Source of the DNA: Bolinopsis microptera
Taxonomy: Eukaryota; Ctenophora; Tentaculata; Lobata; Bolinopsidae
Direction: 5' to 3'
DNA: 64,000 bases
Assembly: GCF_026151205.1 (NCBI RefSeq)
Contig: NC_087079.1
Coordinates: 15,252,445-15,316,444, forward strand
Shown here: piece by piece, positions 33,606-52,258 of the stretch
How the letters are laid out: every line of letters begins with the position of its first letter
How positions within the stretch are numbered: position 1 is the stretch's first letter
Translations under genes and position numbers: made by a program
The notes under the pieces: model-generated
The model's database searches: none
The model's input: the letters and a program-made list of their open reading frames with translations, nothing else
Told to the model about the DNA's origin: nothing

Positions 33606-33904
33606 TGAGGATGAATTAAAAATGTGTAATAATATCTTAATATGAATAACCAACTCTAAGATGTAATATTATGAATTGACATTTGACTATATTGATTGAG
33701 GTAACGAATCGAATAATAATAATAAATTGAAATTTAATAACACCGCTTTTAAGATAAATCTTATATACTCAGCAGTGTTTGAACTAGTCATCCCCGAAAA
33801 TATCATGAATACTGAGCTAAAAAATAACATATGCTTGAAAATATATCGTCAATACTAAAGCCCGAAAATGGTACTTAAATATATTATGCAAAGATCGAAT
33901 TCCA

Positions 33905-34145
33905 AATATGACCACAATAGTTATCGATAAAGTTTTTCAAGTTCATCTGGAGACATTTTGAAAAGGTAAGTTTTTAGAAAAGCTTTAAAACATTCCAAAG
34001 ATTGAGCAGAGGTGATGGTAACAGGCACACGATTGTAGATCTTTGGAGCCACTACAGAGAAGCTACGCTCACCAAACTTTGAATTACAAGAAGGAACAAT
34101 AAGCTTCAATGAGTGACCATGATGAGCCCCCTATCAAGATTCTAA
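33905..34145 (-). pseudogene. 3' fragment of a non-LTR retrotransposon reverse transcriptase
   Basis: On the minus strand, LIVPSCNSKFGERSFSVVAP and LECFKAFLKTYLFK match the extreme C-terminus of CR1/L2-like RT ORFs. Upstream RT motifs are absent, so it is a short 5'-truncated copy. Confidence 0.7.
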
Positions 34146-34407
34146 AAAAAGTGCGATGAGATTGGATTTGAGACTAAAAGTGCGATTTTCACGTGTCACG
34201 TGCAGTGGTGAAATGTACTCCCCCCACCACCCCCACCCCCCCCTACCCAGCCTGCAAGATTTCTTGCTCCACAAATTATTCTCTATTTAAAAAGATTTCA
34301 GATTTCGCGAGTCCCTTTGTGAGCGAAATTGTAAGTATGTCGCTTTATGTCGCTCGAAAATTTACGTGCGTATTTTTATGAAGTATATAGAGTTACATAT
34401 TGTAAAT

Positions 34408-34490
34408 CTGATATGCCTATTGTAGCACAATGGTTTAGGGCGCGATTGCGTAGCAATTGGCTACGGTTCGAACCTCGTCGACGGTCATTT
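34408..34490 (+). other. tRNA-like sequence with Pol III A and B boxes (tRNA pseudogene or SINE head)
   Basis: TAGCACAATGG fits a Pol III A box and GGTTCGAACC a B box, spaced about 40 bp apart. The D stem and a 5-bp anticodon stem fold, with loop GCGTAGC that would place GTA at the anticodon. However, position 33 is C, the T stem lacks a base and the acceptor stem does not pair, so it is not a working tRNA. The 3' part GTCGACGGTC also ends the ~95-bp repeats at 20.9-23.7 kb (inverse strand), hinting at a shared SINE-like origin. Confidence 0.5.
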
Positions 34491-35400
34491 TTTTGGCAAT
34501 TATTAATTATTTTACTAAAATTATCATCAGAGCACATTGTAATATACTTTATCCGATAAATTATACTGTTCGTACTTCAGCTAGAGAAGACTGGCATTTA
34601 AGGATTTGTCCGGGGAAGGCCTTGTTCGCACTAGAACATGTCAAATTATGGTAAACGGATTTATCTGGTAATGTTTGTTTTGTTTTAAGGCTAGAATTTA
34701 GAACGGAATCAATTTGATGAGGATCCAGAGTTAATTACCTGTTAGGATTAATAAGTCAGTTCTACAGTTGAAAAGACCCTTTTTCAAACTTTTAATTATG
34801 AAGAAATATTCACTATGCCTAATAGGCATTGCCTATGGCAGTATTAAGAATACTCTGAGAAATATTGAGTCGACTTTAGCCAGGAACAGTACCTTGAGAT
34901 TTCGACCGTTACCAGACCTCCTTTAATGGTAACCATGGTAACTATAGTAACCACTGTGAATCTTTATCTTATAAACCGATTAATATCGACAACAACTAGT
35001 ATCCTTTAAGACCTAGACAGTACAGAAAAGTAAGCCGTCAGAGTAACACAACCAGTAATAATTCAAAACAATCAATACCAAAAGTTCAATGACCATAAAA
35101 AGTCGGCTTGATGATAAAGACGAAGGGGCCAGCAAGATGAGGAATATTATTATAAAAATGCAAGCGCGCGACCGGATATGTAGTGCTGAAAGAGGGTGCC
35201 GAAATCTCGTGGTTAAACTCGCGATAGGGAGGTGAGATTTTATATCAAATCGTCAAAATCTCGCAATAATTGAATATACTTGTTATACTTTAACCACGTG
35301 ATCTCACACCGCACTAAGTTCCGAATTTACAAAGTCTTAAGCAAATTTTTGTGTCGCTTAAATCTTTTAAATTACATTTTTATATTTTCTCACACATTCT
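34491..35400. other. Intergenic, no feature recognised
   Basis: AT-rich. No gene or clear repeat was seen. Confidence 0.5.
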
Positions 35401-35426
35401 TTTGTTAATTTTTTTCTATGTTTATT

Positions 35427-36362
35427 TTAAGATTTTGTGCGATGAGCCTGTCTCGCAATCTCACATGAATCTTGACCTGGGTGATGAGCATACTTGAACA
35501 TGTCCTGCAGATAAATTGGTGCCAATCCTAACAGTGACTTGTGAGATAGTAATAAGATTTTGAAGACAATCCTTTTCTTTACATCTAACCAGTGAAGCTT
35601 TATCAGGTCATCATCAAGATGGTCATGTTTATATTTACCAGTGACAGCTTTTGCAGCAGCATTCTGAAGTAACTGGAGCTGATGCAGCAGCTTCTCGCCG
35701 ATACCAAAGAACAGACCGTTACAGTAATCTAGACATGACACTACTAGACTGTTAACAATGATCTTTGGGTCTCAGTAGAAATCTGATTTTTCTGATATTA
35801 CGTAACGTATGAAAACATTTCTTCTTGAGATTTACGATCTGTTTATCAAATACCAGCTGATTGTCCATTACTAATCCAAGGTTCTTAACAGTAGGCACAA
35901 ACATCACCAAAGTGTTAGGAGCTATATCAACGCCATGAAGTTCTATCTCACTGAGCACTTTACTAGGTCCAAAGACTATGAGTTGTGTTTTAGAATCATT
36001 CAGTTGCAGGTAGTACTGTGACATCCAATTCTTTATCCTCAAGAAGCAGTTTCTCAGCTGATTGGTTAAGGTTTTGACCTGATCAGAGGGTTTGAAAGAT
36101 TTCATGATTTGATGATCATCTGCATAACCAATAATGGAGAAACCAGATTCTTTAACACATCTGTACAACGATCTGATATAGATGTTGAAGAGTACCGAGC
36201 CTAAAACAGAGCCCTGAGGTACGCCAAATCGGACAGTTATTGTTTCAGAGACAGATTTGCCGAGTCTAGTCCGCTGACAACGTCCTTTAAGGAAGCTGGT
36301 GAACCAGCTAAGAGCAGTTCCTCTGATTCCTATTTCTTGCTTCAAGATACGGAGTAACAAAG
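35427..36362 (-). pseudogene. CR1/L2-like reverse transcriptase, 5'-truncated and frameshifted
   Basis: On the minus strand from about 36362: FGVPQGSVLGSVLFNIYI (RT block 4), then IIGYADDHQIM carrying the YADD catalytic motif, then the thumb region to FLLRPKD near 35760. There a one-base frameshift occurs in CCCAAAGATC, and translation resumes as IIVNSLVVSCLDYCNGLFFG through LHQLQLLQNAAAKAVTGK to about 35430. The endonuclease and early RT blocks are missing. It stands antiparallel to the STIMATE gene, about 400 bp upstream of its proposed start. Confidence 0.88.
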
Positions 36363-36756
36363 TATGATAGATATTGATTATGATAATGATATTGATTATG
36401 ATAATGACAAGAAAATTTGTTTTTTTCGTAAAACAATTTTAGTAAAATAGAGACGTAACGATTTAACCAGAAAATTCGCAACATTGGGTTCGTGGAAGAC
36501 TTCCACTGGAAGTGGTATCTACATTGTAATAACAGTGTTGTATATTTAGCTAAACATTCTTCGGGAATATTTGGTAATCGATCACTGCACCTGGTATTGA
36601 AACAACCAATATTATGATACATTTTTAGTTATCTTAATTCGCTCGGTTTAACAAAAAGTTTAATCGAGGTTTCTGACAAAATATGTGGAATTTTCTTGGG
36701 ACAATAATGGTGATTGTAACTGTAATATTCAGGAGGATGTTGATGATTGCTGTTAG

Positions 36757-42790
<6,034 letters not shown>

Positions 42791-43417
42791 GCCTGAAATG
42801 GAGTCGATAGCATGAGGCCAAATTGGGGGACTTGTCTGTCTCATTAAATGATATAAATTCAATGTTGTATTCAAGACTTTCTTTGGTTGAGATCCTTTTG
42901 ATATATTTTTGATAAAAATTTCTTAGTTCTACTACGCTTTTGTCGGTTAATCGGTTTGCGATGGATGTTGGTTATTTCGTGATGTTTCGAAGGAACGGTC
43001 TATTTTTTGTATCTCAACATTTTTAGCTTGGTTTGATAAGAGAATATTTGTGAGTGATTGGTTATTTGAATATAAATTCCCTTTAATTGTGCCATGTTAA
43101 TCAGTTCCTACGTGCCAGGATTCGTGCATTTGTTTTTGATTTTTGGGTGATACAGACTGGGTTACCGTGTTATTGATAAACACGTAGCTAATATGTAAGT
43201 TATGTGGCTAAATCTTTAGGGTGTTTTGGATTTAAGTATTCTGTCTTTTCGATCCCAATCCTGGTATAAATACATTTGATAGATAAAATTTATAACACAA
43301 GTCTTCTTGATTATCAATATTATATTTAATTTGATACCCCCGCTTAAACAGCCAATTTTGTAAATCAAATTTATGCTAACGCACAATTGCTGAATTTATT
43401 TGAAACTAATTTCGTAA

Positions 43418-45380
<1,963 letters not shown>

Positions 45381-45389
45381 TTTTTTTCT

Positions 45390-46118
45390 GTAACCCCCTG
45401 TTTTCGACAATTTGTCCCGTAAGGGATTGTTCAAATTTTTTAACGGCATTTTTTTGGGGGGGTTTTTTTTAAACCCCCCCCCCCCCTCCGTAATCAGTTT
45501 TACACATAGCTATTGTGTCAAAATTACAGTAGCGTAATCATTTGGAAACCCCCCCCCCCCTCGGCTGATTACGTAATATGCGAACGACCCCTAATACTAA
45601 TATATACATATATAGTATATACAGCGGGGAGGGGGTAGTTAGTAAAAGTACACTTACGTTGGCGCTTATTTCTCAGTTGCTGAGTGCCCGATTGAAATAA
45701 TTCCTTTTGGTATAACTTGTATTTATATTAGTGGTCATTCACATATATCAACCGTAATCAACCACCCACTCTTGACGGAAAAAAAAATTACCCCCCCCCC
45801 CCCCTTTTTGACTTTTTCCCCTGGAAAACATTTTTCTCTACGTTTCATGCTACCCTGATCATCATGAGCCGAAATCATTGTTATTATATCCGGCCAAGCA
45901 CCTTCCAAACTACTTACTTTAGCAGCCGGATACCGGATACCCGATCTATTCATAAATTTTATCACTATCAGAATGAAATTGAGTGGGTAAAAAAGAAAAT
46001 TTTGATTACGTAATCAACAGCCAAACCCCCCCCCCCCCCCCCCCCCCCCGTAATCAACCGTAATCATTTGGGAACCCCCTCCTCCTCGGCTAATTACGTA
46101 ATATGTGAACAACCCCTT
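45390..46118. mobile_element. Relics of a GTAATCA-type MITE with long G/C runs
   Basis: Two damaged copies of the family seen intact at 53441 and 58430. One spans about 45390-45594 and ends CGTAATATGCGAACGACCCC. The other spans about 45725-46118, starting GTGGTCATTCACATAT and ending CGTAATATGTGAACAACCCC. Homopolymer runs of about 10-24 C lie inside. A short CTACCCTGATCATCATGAGC at 45850 resembles a motif in the satellite element's core. Confidence 0.7.
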
Positions 46119-46254
46119 ATCAATCATCCGAGGAATATACCGAATCAAATAATATCGATGATATATTGTATTTGTATAGGAATTTTGGTTCCTATGGTTG
46201 GGAATGAGGTAGTTGTCTGTTCACAGATCGCCCTCTAAAAACTTCCAAGGAAAT

Positions 46255-46620
46255 ATTTCCTGTAGAACCTACAATAGCAGGGGTCTGGGGGCGCTGCCCC
46301 CCGGAAAATTTTTAAGGAAATTAGACAATTTTGACGCATTTTCCAGTACTTGAGGGACACGAATTTACGTTAGCAGCAACTAAAAGAAGAAGCAAATTAA
46401 TGTAAGTAGTCCGAATTTAAACTTGACAGTACATACTTCACAATTTCTTTTAACTACACATTAGTACTACACTTTGCGAAAACAAAACTGTATACCATAG
46501 CCGTCTGGTTTAATGTTATGTTGAAGAATAAATTTTCATGTTTTTGTAAACTTGTCCCCCAAATCCCGGGGGGGGGGGGGGGGGCAGCTGCCCCCTGCCC
46601 CCCCCCCCCCGGTGATGTAG
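46255..46620. repeat. GC-rich inverted repeats with G/C homopolymers
   Basis: GGGGTCTGGGGGCGCTGCCC near 46279 and a G-run/CAGCTG/C-run hairpin at about 46566-46611 (G18, GCAGCTGC, then C-rich). These look like ends of a small non-coding element whose limits I cannot define. Confidence 0.55.
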
Positions 46621-46922
46621 CCCATGAGTGTGGAGTGAACTATATGTGCCCATCCTTGGAGAACCCGGCGAATGTCCTTGCTGTACGGCAGTGTTAAACA
46701 AGGAACTAAGGAACTGAAACCGAGGGGTTCCGTTCAGGCCCTTCACACTTTGTTTCTGTCTATTTTATAGTTCTAATGTACCGTCACAATAGTGACTTTA
46801 ATATATAACTATATATAAGCAATTCAACGTTGATTGGGCGTGGCCTCTAAAAATCGAATTTCAATGAAGATATCATGCTTGATTGACGTAACCCGTCGTT
46901 TAAATTTGCGAAGTGTTTAATA

Positions 46923-47256
46923 CCCAGCAAACCCTACCAGCCGGGGAATATCTCCAAAAGTAAAATAGATAGAACCTTCCGGTTTTCAACAAAATGTCCG
47001 TCTCGTAAATTTAAAGGAGGCTCCCCAGGAGCACAATTTGGGACAACTTAGATTCTGAATTAAACCGAAAAGTTTGATTTTTGGCTAAATAAAAGGTCAC
47101 AGCTTTTAAACTTTGCAAAGTCATGTCGTTGTCATGACTACTAAACTAAATGCAGCGTGCGAAAGGTATAAACTCGATGTGACGCGCGACGCCAAACGTG
47201 CTGCTGAAAATCTGTCACCTCTAGCAAGCCCAGCAGGCGGTAAGGTTTTCTGGGTA
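46923..47256 (+). repeat. 334-bp direct repeat, copy 1
   Basis: Nearly identical to 47628-47959, starting CCCAGCAAACCCTACCAGCC and ending TTTTCTGGGTA. It contains a 46-codon frame from ATG 47134 (MTTKLNAACERYKLDVTRDA) that stops soon after the repeat ends. The ~370 bp between the copies is unique. Confidence 0.93.
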
Positions 47257-47627
47257 GGCAAGAGAGCTGCATGAGATTGAGAGTTCATAGTTCAGCTGCA
47301 AAAGAAAGCAGAAGGAAGGGGGGAGAAATGGAAGGGGGGAAGTTGCAGGGAGGTAATATAGGGGGATGTTTTGCGATATAATTATAAGACTTATAATTTC
47401 GGCGGAATATGCAGTATGAAGTTTTAAAAGTCGATTTTGAGGGCGTAGATCGCGTTTTTACCTACCCATCCAGGAATCCCCTTTCTTGTTGGCGAAATTC
47501 TCTACTTTCTTTTGATATATTAAAATTGAAATTTGACTTGATTGGTGGAAAGTTATGGTTCGTCAAAGTGAACGTTTTAAAATGAAAGTGCAAATTCTTT
47601 TGAAGTTGAACGCGCGTAGGTTATAGG

Positions 47628-47959
47628 CCCAGCAAACCCTACCAGCCGGGGAATATCTCCAAAAGTAAAATAAATAGAACCTTCCGGTTTTCAACAAAAT
47701 GTCCGTCTCGTAAATTTTAAGGAGGCTCCCCAGGAGCACAATTTGGGACAACTTAGATTCTGAATTAAACCGAAAAGTTTGATTTTTGGCTAAATAAAAG
47801 GTCACAGCTTTTAAACTTTGCAAAGTCATGTCGTTGTCATGACTACTAAACTAAATGCAGCGTGCGAAAGGTAAACTCGATGTGACGCGCGACGCCAAAC
47901 GTGCTGCTGAAAATCTGTCACCTCTAGCAAGCCCAGCAGGCGGTAAGGTTTTCTGGGTA
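47628..47959 (+). repeat. 332-bp direct repeat, copy 2
   Basis: Differs from copy 1 mainly by a 2-bp loss (GGTAAACTCG versus GGTATAAACTCG), which puts the upstream MTTKLNAACER start out of frame with the rest. Confidence 0.93.
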
Positions 47960-48196
47960 TTCGATAAATATATATCATATATGGATGTGGATGTAGTGGA
48001 TACAAAACTTTTTGGAGGACTTCGCCGCTTCGACGCGCCGCGCGAACTAGCATTCTTGCTAGCATTCTCGCAGAGCAACGATCTCGATGGGTTGACATCG
48101 TCAACCAACAAAACTTTTAAACACCGCGACCAGGTCGAAAAGATCCCGGGTGACCATTTCATGCTGAAGACACCAAATACAAACATTTTGTCTTAG
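47855..48196 (+). CDS. Hypothetical protein, 113 aa (uncertain)
   Basis: Residues about 4-34 lie in the direct repeat (KLDVTRDAKRAAENLSPLAS); the rest (FDKYISYMDVDVVDTKLFGG onward) is unique. No domain is recognised. In copy 1 of the repeat the same reading frame starts upstream as MTTKLNAACERYKLD, so an ancestral ORF of about 120 codons may have been partly duplicated. Overlapping frames of similar length exist on the minus strand, so this may not be a gene. The GTAAGG inside could also act as a donor. Confidence 0.3.
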   Translation: MQRAKGKLDVTRDAKRAAENLSPLASPAGGKVFWVFDKYISYMDVDVVDTKLFGGLRRFDAPRELAFLLAFSQSNDLDGLTSSTNKTFKHRDQVEKIPGDHFMLKTPNTNILS

Positions 48197-50636
48197 CCTT
48201 ATCATGAGTTATACTTCTACTTTTGTTCACTTTTACACATTTGCTCACATCACTCACAGTTCTGACATGGTTAACCACCTTCCTTGTGTTGTTGGTTAAT
48301 CATATATATAAATACCTATTTCATTTCATATTTAATGTATATTTATCAGGGATCAGAGATCACGCTTTCACCTTTTGATTGTAGCTTATAATTATATTCA
48401 AATGTCTGTATATTAACAATTACAAAAGATATGGCCATCTTGGATCACAAATCTTGAATATGATTGTTTAACTAATAGGAGTATGACGTCATTATCACCA
48501 CTTGGAGACGCGTCATCAAGTTGAGTGATTTTCAAAATCGATTTTTAATTTTGACAAAATGACAGCTTCTGAAGTCGATTTCACACCATTGATTTATTAC
48601 TATTACATATTAAGGAGTAGAAAATCGGAAAGTTACTTACGTGGGGGAAATCGCTAAAATCAATGAAAGTTCCAATTTTCACGATTTTTCTCGACTTTGG
48701 AGTTCCGTTGTGATTAGAGTACTCTACTCAAAATCTTTTGAAACTTCACATGCTTATTAAACTTAAAGTATATAAATACTGCACACATATCAAATTTACG
48801 ATGCACATGCGTCATGCATTCGATGCGCACACAACTGACAACGTCCGCTTAAAGTTTACACGTGCGAAAGGTGAATTTTTTGCTCATTCGATTTCGATTA
48901 GTTTTTCTGCTTTCCCAATCCCACGAAAGTTAATGACATATATTAATATTATCATTTTCTCATCCCAAACTTAAAGATTTCGAGCGAACACAAACTTTTA
49001 AAATTTGTTTAAGGGATTATTTTGAAAAATGTTGAAATAGGCATTATTGAAAGATTTTAAAATTTACACAAACACGTTCTTTTGGTGTGGCCCTGAATGA
49101 CTAATCGAAATGATCCTAGTCTCTAATCTGATCCCAGCCCTAACCTTCACCCAATCTTTAACAAAAGCATATGCTGAAACCCTAACCCTAACGAGAAATT
49201 ATACCAACTTCTTTGTATGGTCATATCACGTGATCGAGACAGTTTTTCGCCAATATCTCGCTAGGGTGTAGAAGAGCATTTTAATACTAATTGAGTAATC
49301 CTATGTCATGGTGGTGATTCAGAATCAGCTTGCGAAAATACATCGATCCAAGTTTATCTCTTTTAGAAAAATCTCTAAGATCAAAAAATCTCTAAGATCG
49401 GCTGTAAAGTGATTTAGCACGCTCGACACGACACATGACAGCCCTTTAAAATTCGCCAAAAAACCACGCCCAAGATTTTAAATCTGTTTGGGAAGTTATC
49501 AAATTCATAATATTGACACGCAAACGTTTATAAATTGATACTTGATAGCATCTTATTTAAATGTCAAAAATTGCTCCTTCGGCTTCATAACGCGGCTAGC
49601 ATTTGCATTAATTTAAGACTGCAGAGAGTTCGGACGTGTTGCTTTAATAATCCGTCAATATGCGTTTATATAAACTTATAAAGGCAAAGCTTAGCCGTAA
49701 CTTATACGTTAAGTCTCACTCTCCCAATCCCCTTGCTACAGCATACAAGTATACGTTATATATGCAATATGAAATATCCCTTTCGTGCACTCGTACGTGA
49801 CTCGAAGCGTGCACGCCGCACGGCCGGCGAAATATAAAATAGCCGGCAAAAAGGGAAATGCAACGTGTCGGTGTATCAACTTTCCGCGCTTTTGTGTTCT
49901 AATTTTACTATAGATTCCCTCGCATAATTTTTTAAAAATCGCGTACTGAAGAACCCTGAGACTAAAGTATGACAATCGATTTATTTTTGATTTCCAGCAG
50001 TATGCGTACATTGTACTACTACTTGTAGGTTAAGGTATGACAGTTTCATTCGGCCTCAAAAGTCACGTGTTAATTTTAGGCACTACTACTAGTAGCCTAA
50101 GCCAGGTGCTATTATCATAAATATTATAACCATCAAATATACATGTCTTAATTTTCCGAGTTCAAATTTACGTCTGTTACCGTTTAAATCACTGTCGAAT
50201 CTTAAACTGCTCACTTGCTCTGTTACCGGAAAACAACAATTTCATGTAATTATTGTCTACTCATTTAGTCTAGCTACGTTGATAAATTTAACTAATATCC
50301 TACTTTATCCCGAAGTTCTAGCCCTTCCATTCCCAAACGAATACATTATACCTTACCTGCCTTAGGCTACATCATAATATATTAATATAGCTTGTGATTA
50401 ATCTCCCCGACAATATGATATACATAAATCTTTCTTGATCTCCGCATCTCCGAATCTATATTCCGTTTTATCTAATTAAGATCTTCAACTCAATTCGGAA
50501 AATGTTTTGATTTCAGTAATCTTTCTCAATTATCACAACTCAAGCCAATTCTAATTGTAGCTTGAAATTATTCGCGCTTAAAATAAAATATTTATACAGG
50601 AAGGATTATACTTAAATTTGTTGAGCGATCCGGGTC
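48197..50636. other. Intergenic, one MITE relic
   Basis: AT-rich. The stretch 49248-49435 is a relic of the element at 57317-57501: it shares GTGATTTAGCACGCTCG at its right end and, inverted, the blocks around CATGACATAGGGTTA. The left inverted end is poorly kept. No gene is supported. Confidence 0.55.
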
Positions 50637-51430
50637 ATGAATCTCCAAATAGTGACAATTCTCCTTACCGCAATAATCCTAACATGTCCTGTTTCGGGCA
50701 TCGTCTGCTACAAGTGTCAGGAATTCCAATACTTGAACGGTACCCAACTGGAATCTAAATACGCTTCACTTAAGACTACGCAATGTGAGTTCAACGTTTA
50801 AGTATACAACGATTAATATTAATTAACGAATAATGTTAATTATTGATGATAATTTATTAATTTATTCAGTATTACTTGTCAGTGTCTGGTACAAAATTTT
50901 AACCTAAAATTAAAAACCAATCATAACAGAATTTGATTTTGATTTTTCCAGATCTTCGTCCAGAAGTTCAATTGTGTAATGTGAACCTTATAAATTACGT
51001 TTATGAACACAATTCCAATATCATCCATACGAATAAAGTCAAGTGACTAAGATCTAGATTATAATTTATCATAATTTCAGCGTGTTCTACGGACTACACA
51101 GAAACTTGCGCAAATGGCTACGAAACTGACTCCTGTATTTCATTCCGGATCCACTTCCGGGTTGAGAATAAAGACCTGGAGTTGCTGTGGAAATCCTGCG
51201 CCCCCGGGAAAGTGTCCTGCGAGGGCGTGGCCCCCATTCTACAGTCTTCCTTGACCAGGGAATCAGAGAAGTACGGAATAGATACGGAGTTGGTTAAGTG
51301 CTCCTATTCTCCGACTTGTGATGAACATGATTTGTGTAATGGTGAGATTCCTGGCTACGAAAACTCGTCCGAAAAAAGAAGTCTGCATGTGTTGACGGTG
51401 CTGGTTCTGTTAACTAGTCTCATGAGATAA
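50637..51430 (+). CDS. Ly6/uPAR three-finger protein, probably GPI-anchored (165 aa)
   Basis: Exon 1 is 50637-50784, with the donor GTGAGT directly after CAAT. Exon 2 is 51081-51430, after ATAATTTCAG. The junction is phase 1 (Gln-Ser-Cys). Residues 1-21 form a signal peptide (LLTAIILTCPVSG). The mature chain opens IVCYKCQEF, the typical first cysteine pair of an LU domain. Further cysteines lie at CSTDYTETC, DSCISF, KSCAPGKVSC, VKCSYSPTC and the hallmark DLCNG, the family's C-terminal Cys-Asn. A hydrophilic spacer and a hydrophobic tail (LHVLTVLVLLTSLMR) follow, as in GPI-attachment signals. Members act as cell-surface or secreted ligands and modulators; the specific role is unknown. The start is supported by the signal peptide. 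The order and spacing suggest 10 to 12 cysteines with the extra pair of the large loop. Confidence 0.88.
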
Positions 51431-52258
51431 AATTAATTAGTAATTCCAAGTACGAGCTCAAAGTGTCAGCGTCAGTTTCTAATCTCACTCTACACTCTAC
51501 TCAATTTTCTTAATCGTACACTTTCATGAACAACTTTTATGTCAAGGAGATAGATATTTATATATAATCTTGCTAGTTGTATTAAAATTTACATCGACTC
51601 TTCAAGTCGATGAAAATACAGCTGTTTAACGCTTCAGTTTCAAGATTTATTAAATTTATGTAACTGCTTAACCGAGAGCAATCTTTAGAATATTTGGAGA
51701 GTTTTAAAACGAATTTCACTGCAACCAGACGACATTTATTTTTATTTGGGATTATAATTAATACGATATTTCTTTGAAAACTTAAGCATTGCATTTAAGT
51801 CATTTAAAATATATCATGATATTGACAGATCGAATATATGTAATTGTATTATCTTATCAAATTCTGAATAAGAGTTATACAGTCTACAGATATTTTAAAT
51901 TTGAAAGCTAACAGAACAGCTTAAATCTAAACAATTTCTTAACCTTGCACGTGTCTACAAAAAACATGAAACACAGCAATCGCATACTCACGACAACTTA
52001 CTTTCGAGTTCAGATAATACAAATTAACTTAATTTGTAACTGATATCACGGCTCCCAATATGATACTAAACGCCCTTTTTACATTGTTATTATTAACATT
52101 GTTCCAAACAGGACAGCAGTCAATTCCCCGATTTGTAAACAAAAAGCTCCATTCGTAATTCGAATTGATAGATATTGTCCATTATTCAAGCAGAGGATGT
52201 GACGAAATAGCGTTCGCCTGAAGAGTTCATCTTTCCTTATGAAAATTCCAGGATTATG
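51431..52258. other. Intergenic between convergent Ly6 and plastin genes
   Basis: AT-rich and expected to hold both 3' ends. No repeat or RNA gene was recognised. Confidence 0.5.

Noticed and set aside
34408-34490. Functional tRNA-Tyr(GTA)
   Set aside because: The D and anticodon stems fold, but position 33 is C, the T stem lacks a base and the acceptor stem does not pair; it was kept only as a tRNA-like sequence.
49170-49200. Telomere-like CCCTAACCCTAA
   Set aside because: Only two or three short units, not an array.
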